A DNA stretch of 64,000 nt from Poa pratensis (taxonomy: Eukaryota; Streptophyta; Magnoliopsida; Poales; Poaceae), in the NCBI GenBank assembly GCA_947311845.1, contig CAMZMU010000089.1:21322438-21386437 (forward strand), in the 5' to 3' direction. The notes beneath the pieces are model-generated. The model saw nothing but the letters and a program-made list of their open reading frames with translations, did not search any database and had not been told where the DNA came from. Of this stretch, positions 55,809 through 64,000 are shown one piece after another; the first letter of the stretch is position 1, and the number at the start of each line of letters is the position of its first letter. The translations under genes were made by a program, and so were the position numbers.

Positions 55809-57230
55809 TGTCGGGGATGTAACCCCGGGTACCCCGAAGTTATGTGGTGGTTGAGTTAATAATAAAGAGAAACAGGAAATAAGGGAGTAAAAGATAAAGA
55901 AAGCAGAGGGAAGAACCGTCCTGGGCCGAGGTCTCCAGCAAACTCGGTCCAGCAGAGATTCCCAGCCCGGTGCAGGCCGATATTTCCTAGTCCTGGTTTG
56001 GGCCGAGACATCTCAGTGTCGGGCAGGCGGACATTCCGAACCTCGGATGGGCCGACGTCCAGTTGCTCTGCTCCCAGGCCGACATTGGGTCGCCATCCCG
56101 GTCCTCCATTCCAGCGCCGAGTCAACAGACCCGCGTGAAGCTAGCAGGCCGACATCCCCATGTCGGGTCGCTCCCCGCGCCAGGCCAAGCTCTCTTCCTC
56201 CGATGTGGCTGCCTCGGTGTGCTGACCTCAGCTCACCTCGGCAGGCCGGCGCAGTCCCGATGGGCCGAGATGCCCTGTCCCGGTGGACCGAAGGTCCAGT
56301 CTCGGAGGCCGAACTGCCCAGCCTCGGGCCAAGGTGCATGCAGGCCTGCTTTGCAGCCTCGGGCCGCTTCCCGCGCCAGAGGGGCCGACATCTCCAAATC
56401 GGGCCATCGCTGTCTCGGTCTGTCCGTTGATTCATACCTTGGGGCAAGCAGTGGTTGCAGTGGTTGTTTCGTACCTCGGCTGACCGAGACGCCTCTGGAT
56501 CGAACTCTGAACCGAATCCTCTCCGGCGTTCATCCCGGGATGGGCCGAGCTATTGCATACCTCGGCTGGTCCGAGGTCTCCGCTCTCCATCGACAGACAT
56601 ATCCGCATCTCTGACATTCCCAGCTGGTACCTCGTCTCGTCCAGTACAAGATGCTCTGCCAGTGATCCCGAAGATCCCGGAGATAGAAGCTAGAAGACAA
56701 AGGCAAGGACGGACAGGACACCCCAGGCGTGGCTACAGTGGCATGGATGTGACTATAGTACAACTGATGACACAGGCCACAGTGTTGATTAGACCACAGT
56801 AGTCAAATCAGCTACAGTGACTGTACGGTGACATGCGGGCCACCCCTTGTCCCCTGGGCTCTCCCTATATAAGGAGCACCAGGGGAGAGCTCTCCTCAGC
56901 CACCCGCGGGCTCATTTTCCCCCTGGCTCCTTTCTTCCTCTCGTTCTAGCACTAGCTCTTCAGCTCATGGAGATAGATAGATACAGGCTTAGACATACAG
57001 CTCGAGGAGCGTTTGTACACACCGTATACAGAGGAGAAATACACCAAGTAGGCTAGATGCTGCAGTAGGGGTTTTATCTCCTCACGAGAGCTCCGAAGCA
57101 GGGTAAATCCTTGTGTTCGTTGTTTGTTCGTGTGTGCTTCTTAGCGCGCTATCCCTCTCCCGAATCCTCTAGCGTCCATCGGCCCCAACTTAAGCCTACC
57201 CCTAGGCATCTGTTGTTTCATACGACGACA
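55809..57230 (+). repeat. left LTR (1422 bp)
   Basis: U3 is unusually rich in GCCGAC/GCCGAG words, with four GCCGAC (DRE/CRT core) sites at 56051, 56078, 56148 and 56384. A clear TATA box follows at 56865. Frames of 70-180 codons on both strands within it are by-products and are repeated in the right LTR. Confidence 0.92.
56865..56874 (+). promoter_or_regulatory. LTR TATA box
   Basis: CTATATAAGG in the left LTR, conserved in the right LTR at 62337-62346. It fits a Pol II core promoter, with transcription expected to start some 30 bases downstream, in the run towards the CACCCGCGGGC region. A cluster of CTACAGTG/CTGTAC words lies just upstream. Confidence 0.7.
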
Positions 57231-57241
57231 GTTGGCGCCCA

Positions 57242-58842
57242 TGATGACGTGAAACACACGTTCGTTGGGACACCCCAAGAGGAAGGTATGATGTAGTCAG
57301 CAGCAAGTTTTCCCTCAGAAAGAAACCAAGGTTATCGAACCAGTAGGAACAGCAACTCTTCAGAAGGTTGTCAACGGCGCCAGAAAAATAGTGTTGTTGA
57401 TGGGAGTCTGGACTGTTGACGTGGAATCTGCACACAACACAATCAAACTACTTTGCCCCAACGAAACAGTGAGGTTGTCAATCTCACTGGCTTGCTGAAA
57501 ACAAAGGATTAAACGTATGGTGTGGAAAATGAGTATTAAATTGCAGAGAATGAAAAAGGAACAGTTTGCAGTTTGTGGTTGTTTAATCAGTGTAAAAGAA
57601 TGGACCGGGGTCCACAGTTCACTAGTGGTGTCTCTCCATAAAAGATAACTAACATGTTGGGTGAACAAATTACAGCTGGGCAATTGACGAATAGTGAGCG
57701 CATGACAATGCATATACATGACATGTTGACTACTATGATATTTAATTGGGCATTACGACATAATACATAGATCGTTATCCAACAGCATCTATGACTAATA
57801 ATCCACCGCCGGGTTGTCATCCGAGTTCCCCATTGGTATTAAGTTGCAAGCAACGGATAATTGCATTAAGTAAAGTGCGTAATGTAAACAAACACATATG
57901 TCCGTGGACATAGCATCGTTAGGTTATCCCTAGTGGCAACAGCACATCCACAACCTTAGAACTTTCTGTCACTGTCCCAGGTTAAACGGAGACATGAACC
58001 CACTATCTAGCATAAATACTCTCTCTTGGAGTTATAAGCATCTACTTGGCCAAAGCATCTACGAGTAACGGAAAGCATGCAAGATCTTAAATAACATATA
58101 AGATAGATTGATAATCAACTTGACATAATATTCAATATTCATCGGATCCCAGCAAACACAACATGTAGCATTACAATAATATGATCTTGATCATGTAGGG
58201 CAGCTCACAAGATCTAAACATGATGGCACAAAGTGGAGAGACAACCATCTAGCTACTGCTATGGACCCGTAGTCCAAGGATGAACTACTCACGCATCACT
58301 CCGGAGGCAGGCATGGCGATGTAGAAGCCTCCGGTGACGATTCCCCTCTCCGGCAGGGTGCCGGGAAGAGGTTCTGAACCCTCCCGAGCTAGGGTTGACG
58401 ACGGCGGCGTCTCTGGAACTTTTCGTGGATATTTGCTCAGGTACTTAGGGTTTTCGTGTCGGGGGGAATAAGTAGGCGAAAGGGCGGCGACTGGAGAGGC
58501 CCGTGGGGCCCACACCACCCCAGGGCGCGGCAGAGGGGGGCCCCGCGCCCTGGCCACGTGTGGGGCCCACGTGGCGCCTCTCCGTCGCCTCTTTGGTCCG
58601 TCAGATGAGTTCTGGTAAAATAGGGACTCCCGTGTCGTTTCGTCCAATTCCGAGAATATTTCCAGACTAGCTTTTCTGGAATACAAAAACAGCAGAAAAC
58701 AGGAACTGGCACTTCGGCATCTTGTTAATAGGTTAGTCCCAAAAAATGTATAAAAGTGATATAAAGTAGATGCAAAACATGTAGCAATTGGTATAAAACA
58801 AGCATGGAACATCAAAATTATAGATACGTTTGAGACGTATCA
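57242..58842 (-). mobile_element. solo LTR of another family, inserted in the primer-binding region
   Basis: On the minus strand it begins TGATACGTCTCAAACGTATC at 58842 and ends CGTCATCA at 57242, with the 5-bp duplication GCCCA on both sides (57237-57241, 58843-58847). The start is that of an abundant Pooideae gypsy-type LTR. One LTR-length unit (1601 bp) with TG...CA ends and a clean duplication, but no second LTR or internal domain, indicates a solo LTR left by recombination. It splits the primer-binding region of the host element (GTTGGC-GCCCA then CCGTG). Confidence 0.8.
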
Positions 58843-59139
58843 GCCCACCGTGTGGCTGACAGTGGCGCTTGCTGGATCAATTCGGACGGGACCTTCGTCA
58901 TCAACGCGGGGACTCAACATCGCCATTGTCCCCGCGCTCTAGCTTGCCGCTGTGAGCAGAGGCTAGCGCTGCCTCCACCAACAGACATCATCGGCAGATC
59001 CGGATGAGAAAAGTGACTCGGGGACTCGACTCCGACATCATTCCCGAGTTGACTTGGTCAAATCCGGGTTGAAATAGCCAAAACCGGCATAGGAATAGCC
59101 AAAACCGACATACCTCTGTCCTGGGAACATTGTTCACCC

Positions 59140-59460
59140 GACACTGTTCATCCGACATATCCATGTCTTGCCGACACTGGAAATCCGACATATCTATGTC
59201 CTGGAAACACTGTTCAGCCGACACTGTTCATCCGACATATCCATGTCTTGCCGACACTGGAAATCCGACATATCTATGTCCTGGAAACACTGTTCATCCG
59301 ACACTGTTCATCCGACGTATCCATGTCTTGCCGACACTGGAAATCCGACATATCCATGTCCTGGCGACACTGTTCATCGACACTGTTCATCCGACATGTC
59401 CATGTCCTGGCGACACTGTCCATCCGAGGTATCCTGAAATCCGAGGTATGCTGGTAACTC
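59140..59460. repeat. tandem array, about 80-bp period
   Basis: Units containing ATCCGACATATCCATGTC, TTGCCGACACTGG and ACTGTTCATCCGACA repeat with 80-bp spacing (starts near 59147, 59227, 59307), followed by partial copies. Frames across it encode a repeated SDISMSCRHWK string, a by-product of the repeat. Confidence 0.88.
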
Positions 59461-59534
59461 CGACATATGCTGGTATGCTGGAAATCCGACATATGCTGGT
59501 ATGCTAGAAATCCGAGATGTGTTGGTATGCTGGT

Positions 59535-59815
59535 AAATCCGAGTTAAGCTTGGTAAATCCGAGTTGAGGCTTAGAAATCCGAGTTAAGCTTGGGAAATCC
59601 GAGTTGAGGCTTGGAAATCCGAGTTCAGGCTTGGAAATCCGAGATAAGGTTGGAAAATCCGAGTTAAGCTTGGTAAATCCGAGCTGAGGCTTGGAAATCC
59701 GAGTTAAGCTTGGGAAATCCGAGTTGAGGCTTGGAAATCCGAGTTAAGGCTTGGAAATCCGAGTTAAGGTTTGGAAATCCGAGTTAAGCTTGGGAAATCC
59801 GAGATAAGGCAGGAA
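59535..59815. repeat. tandem array, 20-bp period, about 14 copies
   Basis: Units of the form AAATCCGAGTTAAGCTTGGN, with variants GTTGAGGCTTGG and GATAAGG, repeat head to tail about 14 times without spacers. It is a short satellite-like array within the LTR element and not a CRISPR array, since there are no unique spacers. Confidence 0.92.
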
Positions 59816-60420
59816 TCCGACATATGGTGGTCAAATCCGACATAAAGGTGGTCCGGGCCGAGATATTGGTGGCTCACGCCAGCATATTGATATCCAGGTC
59901 AGCAGCAGCGTCTTCCTCGACTTCTCCAACAACATTGCCTCGTGAGTATCATTTATATGTCTGCATCACGCTTTTAGATAGTCTCAAACAGTGCTCGGGG
60001 ACTGCCCCTTCGTATCTTGCTTAGTTGTTTCCCCCGGGGGCAAGATGTCTTGACCGGGGACTGGACAGCCAGTTAAGTTTTGTTTTTATCTCCTGGGTAA
60101 GAAAAGTGACTCGAGGACTCGGTTGAGTCCGAGTCTGTGTCCTGTTGCATAGTTTTGCTGCTAGAAGTAACTGCGTCGTTTGCTAGACTTATGTTTGTCT
60201 GTTAAATAGAGTTGTTGTTCCCGTTAAATGTTTGTTACATATATGCCTGTACTAACGTTGAAAGGTGGCATCGGTTTTACCGAGACAATATTCGTCTTCA
60301 AGATCGTGGTTATGTTGGTTATCTTGAATCACCCAGGATATCATGGTATTGTCGGTATTCTCCAGGTCTCCGTTTTATTCGGTTTGCCAACATATCATGG
60401 CATCATTCATATCCCCGATT

Positions 60421-60560
60421 GCCGTTTATTTCGGTTTGCAGTTATATCTCGACATCACCTCATATCTCAAATCGCCGTTTATTTCGGTTTGCAGTTATAT
60501 CTCGACATCACCTCATATTTCAAATCGTCGTTTATTTCGGTTTGCCAAGATATCACGGCA
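60421..60560. repeat. tandem array, 53-bp period, about 2.5 copies
   Basis: GCCGTTTATTTCGGTTTGCA starts units at 60421 and 60474, with a third (GTCGTTT...) at 60527. Each unit contains ATATCTCGACATCACCTCAT. A looser related unit precedes it from about 60370. Confidence 0.88.
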
Positions 60561-61009
60561 TCTATCTCATATCATCAAGTGTCTCATAATTGCTATCATT
60601 ACCGACTTATTCAATTATCATGGTTCTTCAGTTCTCCCAGTTTGCCAGAATATCATAGCATCACTGTCCCGGTGCAATGAGTCAAAAGGTATCTGATCTC
60701 ACTGAGTTTTACGTGTTGAGAAATGTCTCAGCTCGTCATCTGACAAGTGCCTATGAAGGCAAAGTGTCAGATTTAGCCCATGCAGGCTATATGTTGGATC
60801 AGCTAAGGCTGCCAGCATATTTGTGCGGTAAAAGCCCAGAGTGGCTAAAACCGGCATTCGAGGTATGCTTATGTCAAACCAGCAGTGGCTGGAGACATCT
60901 ATGTCGGTAAACGCCCAGAGTGGCTAAAAAACCGACATATGGGATATGCCTATAGAGAGGCCGAGATACCGTGACATAAGAGATATGCCCAGAGAGGCCG
61001 AGATACCGA

Positions 61010-61140
61010 GACATATGTGATATGTCCGTACAGACATATGCTCCGAGACATGTGAGATATGTCCGTGCAGACATATGTTAAGAGATGTATGGGATATGTC
61101 CGTGCAAACATATGTTCCGAGACATATGAGATATGCTGGT
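61010..61140. repeat. tandem array, 37-bp period, about 3 copies
   Basis: GATATGTCCGT followed by GCAAACATATGTTCCGA-type sequence recurs with 37-bp spacing (GTCCGT at 61024, 61061 and 61098). The unit contains the near-palindrome ATATGTCCGTGCAGACATAT, so each copy can form a hairpin. Confidence 0.85.
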
Positions 61141-61281
61141 GACATGCGCCTTCGGTAATGCCCAACATATAATGATGCCCATGCTGGCAAGATATTTCTT
61201 ATATGGAGATTCTGGTATTGGTTTTTTGTTTTTATAAGTCTGCGCGCGACTCTGCGAGTCCCCCGCAGCCTCGGGGACTAA

Positions 61282-62704
61282 TGTCGGGGATGCAACCCCG
61301 GGTACCCCGAAGTTATGTGGTGGTTGAGTTAATAATAAAGAGAAACAGGAAATAAGGGAGTAAAAGATAAAGAAAGCAGAGGGAAGAACCGTCCTGGGCC
61401 GAGGTCTCCAGCAAACTCGGTCCAGCAGAGATTCCCAGCCCGGTGCAGGCCGATATTTCCTAGTCCTGGTTTGGGCCGAGACATCTCAGTGTCGGGCAGG
61501 CGGACATTCCGAACCTCGGATGGGCCGACGTCCAGTTGCTCTGCTCCCAGGCCGACATTGGGTCGCCATCCCGGTCCTCCATTCCAGCGCCGAGTCAACA
61601 GACCCGCGTGAAGCTAGCAGGCCGACATCCCCATGTCGGGTCGCTCCCCGCGCCAGGCCAAGCTCTCTTCCTCCGATGTGGCTGCCTCGGTGTGCTGGCC
61701 TCAGCTCACCTCGGCAGGTCGGCGCAGTCCCGATGGGCCGAGATGCCCTGTCCCGGTGGACCGAAGGTCCAGTCTCGGAGGCCGAACTGCCCAGCCTCGG
61801 GCCAAGGTGCCAGCATGCCTGCTTTGCAGCCTCGGGCTGCTTCCCGCGCTAGAGGGGCCGACATCTTCAAATCGGGCCATCGCTGTCTCGGTCTGTCCGT
61901 TGATTCATACCTCGGGGCAAGCAGTGGTTGCAGTGGTTGTTTCGTACCTCGGCTGACCGAGACGCCTCTGGATCGAACTCTGAACCGAATCCTCTCCGGC
62001 GTTCATCCCGGGATGGGCCGAGCTATTGCATACCTCGGCTGGTCCGAGGTCTCCGCTCTCCATCGACAGACATATCCGCATCTCTGACATTCCCAGCTGG
62101 TACCTCGTCTCGTCCAGTACAAGATGCTCTGCCCAGTGATCCCGAAGATCCTGGAGACAGAAGCTAGAAGACAAAGGCAAGGACGGACAGGACACCCAGG
62201 CGTGGCTACAGTGGCATGGATGTGACTGTAGTACAACTGATGACACAGGCCACAGTGTTGATTAGACCCCAGTAGTCAAATCAGCTACAGTGACTGTACA
62301 GTGACATGCGGGCCACCCTTGTCCCCTGGGCTCTCCCTATATAAGGAGCACCAGGGGGAGAGCTCTCCTCAGCCACCCGCGGGCTCATTTCCCCCCTGGC
62401 TCCTTTCTTCCTCTCGTTCTAGCACTAGCTCTTCAGCTCATGGAGATAGACAGATACAGGCTTAGACATACAGCTCGAGGAGCGTTTGTACACACCGTAT
62501 ACAGAGGAGAAATACACCAAGTAGGCTAGATGCTGCAGTAGGGGTTTTATCTCCTCACGAGAGCCCCGAAGCAGGGTAAATCCTTGTGTTCGTCTGTTTG
62601 TTCGTGTGTGCTTCTTAGCGCGCTATCCCTCTCCCGAATCCTCTAGCATCCATCGGCCCCAACTTAAAACTACCCCTAGGCATCTGTTGTTTCATACGAC
62701 GACA
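61282..62704 (+). repeat. right LTR (1423 bp)
   Basis: Matches the left LTR throughout with scattered substitutions (for example GATGCAACC for GATGTAACC) and several one-base gaps. TATA box at 62337. Followed by the duplication AGAGG. Confidence 0.92.
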
Positions 62705-62709
62705 AGAGG

Positions 62710-63660
62710 CGACAGAGTTAAGGAGTGAGGCTTATCTTTAGCAGACCGTAAGACAAGCCATAACGAGCAGGTTCATAAACTAATATAACGCATATGCATA
62801 TGATATTAGTCTATATTATTATTTTTATAGGGGTAATAACATATTTGTGGTATCATATAGTACTATACATTTATTAGTACTATATTGTACACACGTCTTG
62901 TCTTGGTATCCGTTATACAGTATCACTATCATCTCTCTCATCCTTAGTTACAGCGTCATCTTTTTGCAACAGGCATGGATGATACTATCTATGATACTCA
63001 CATTATGGCTAGTCTAATAACCCGGCCTACAAAATTTCAGACAATATGTAAGTTTGAGCCATTTTGACGAGCCGGGCACCATATATCCGTCAGCCTGTAA
63101 AAGAATTTCAGGTAACCACTGAGTTCTCCCGTAATCTCGTTATATCTTGTGAATTGGGGGTGATTTTGGGTTAGCCGCACCCTCCCCCAATCCCCGCCAC
63201 CACGACCGTCAAGGACGACGAGCTGATGGCGCATGTTTGCACCAAGTCCTTGCGCTCCAAGCGTTGCACTGGAAACGGTGTCGTGTAATGTCCGGCTGCT
63301 CCATGCGTTGAACGTTGACAGAGCGCGGCTCCGGCAGGACGTCCCGCGAGCGGGAGTGGGAGGAGGAGTCGCGCCGCTAGTGCCTACTCCAGCTCTACTC
63401 CTTCGATAGCGGGTAGTGCGGCGGCGGCGGCCCGACATAAGGCCCCGGCGAAGATCCTTGGCCACTTTTGATTAGTTTTATGATTTAATTCGATTTTCAT
63501 TGAAATCTAGCTCTAATTATTTTATGTATAATCTAATGAGCTGCTATCTTTTATGTATAAGTCGTTGTTTGCCTTCATGATCAAAACCAAAATCCAGCGC
63601 GAAGTTTTTTCTAAATTTCCAGTATGAATATAATTTGTTTGTTCTGTAAGATGCAATTAC
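62710..63660. other. intergenic DNA, no supported gene
   Basis: AT-rich to about 63010, then a moderately GC-rich segment (63180-63440) with a 142-codon minus-strand frame that I do not recognise and that overlaps no splice pattern I could read. No RNA gene seen. Confidence 0.45.
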
Positions 63661-63666
63661 AAATAA

Positions 63667-63801
63667 GGATGCGAAAATACCCGTTCGTACCACTTTTTTT
63701 CATTTTATACTAGTCTAGTACAAAATCTTAGACAAAATTTTATATTATAGTACTATAAAATGGAGAAAAGGTGGTACAAACGGGTACCGTTTTCACATCC
63801 C
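63667..63801. mobile_element. Tourist-like MITE, 135 bp
   Basis: Inverted repeats GGATGCGAAAATACCCGTTC and, at the right end inverted, GGGATGTGAAAACGGTACCC, extending about 45 bp, flank a short core. TAA occurs on both sides (63664-63666, 63802-63804), the duplication expected for PIF/Harbinger-type Tourist MITEs. Confidence 0.75.
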
Positions 63802-64000
63802 TAATTACAAATCATAAAGCCATTTTCAACAGTTCTAAGTGTTCATGGGTCAAAAACAGAATCAAATCGCCCGACCGGCGCATGGCGCCATGGCTATGGG
63901 CCAACGGCATGGCCTTTGAGCCTTTCTATCGTCCCGTCGATCACATGCCATGATTGCTTACCCTAAAAAGAAATGCCATGATTGCAAAAGAAAAGAAAAA

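Larger units (their letters stand above)
55809..62704 (+). mobile_element. non-autonomous LTR retrotransposon with tandem-repeat interior
   Basis: LTRs of 1422 bp (55809-57230) and 1423 bp (61282-62704) begin TGTCGGGGATG and end CATACGACGACA, flanked by the 5-bp duplication AGAGG (55804-55808, 62705-62709). After the left LTR comes a TTGGCGCCCA-type primer-binding region, itself split by a solo LTR of another family (57242-58842). The interior (58848-61281) contains no gag or pol, only several tandem arrays. A purine-rich CCTCGGGGACTAA tract precedes the right LTR. By eye the LTRs differ at roughly twenty to twenty-five bases plus small gaps, so this copy is clearly older than the element at 28246. 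Confidence 0.92.

Noticed and set aside
55856..56802. Several ORFs of 60-180 codons
   Set aside because: They lie wholly in the left LTR and recur in the right LTR (61329-62236); by-products of a GC-rich U3.
59130..59507. ORFs encoding repeated SDISMSCRHWKS strings
   Set aside because: Translation of the 80-bp tandem repeat, open in three frames because the array has few stops.
59535..59815. Regular 20-bp repeats resembling a CRISPR array
   Set aside because: Units are directly contiguous with no unique spacers, the genome is eukaryotic, and the array sits inside an LTR element.

Overview
This window is nuclear DNA from a grass, most likely a Pooideae/Triticeae-type genome. The evidence is plant spliced genes, high-GC coding exons in AT-rich intergenic DNA, and typical grass repeats: LINEs with zinc-knuckle ORF1, LARD-like LTR elements, Helitrons with CTAG ends, MULEs and MITEs. 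The species cannot be fixed from sequence alone.

Only two host genes are supported, both on the minus strand. A PLATZ-family zinc-binding regulator lies at 5018-8172 (three coding exons, 239 aa). A GT92 galactan galactosyltransferase of the GALS type lies at 50068-52027 (two exons, 507 aa). A MULE-like element sits only about 115 bp upstream of the GALS-like start codon.

Layout: 1-5017 holds decayed repeats plus a MULE with 9-bp target duplication (3110-3946). 5018-9657 is the PLATZ gene and its upstream DNA. 9671-10892 is a minus-strand retroposon with a 13-bp duplication. 12852-19680 is a full-length L1-type LINE with an exact 13-bp duplication and a nearly intact ORF2. 20421-40736 is read as one minus-strand Helitron (3' hairpin and CTAG at the left, A|TC terminus at the right). 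It carries a spliced N-terminal fragment of a Rep/helicase-like gene. A second LINE (26155 to about 38650, with an RNase H domain) has inserted into it. That LINE was in turn hit by a 537-bp hAT-type element and by a 6.6-kb non-autonomous LTR element whose LTRs are almost identical.

41216-41888 is a small retroposon. Two further minus-strand Helitrons (41939-43389 and 43390 to about 48742) abut head to tail. 55809-62704 is a non-autonomous LTR retrotransposon without pol genes. Its internal region consists of tandem arrays, and its primer-binding region was hit by a solo LTR of another family. A small Tourist-like MITE closes the window at 63667-63801.

The main value of the window is its readable insertion stratigraphy: exact target-site duplications for most of the retro- and TIR elements, and nested order Helitron, then LINE, then hAT and LTR element. 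No bacterial-type system, CRISPR array, rRNA gene or tRNA gene was seen.
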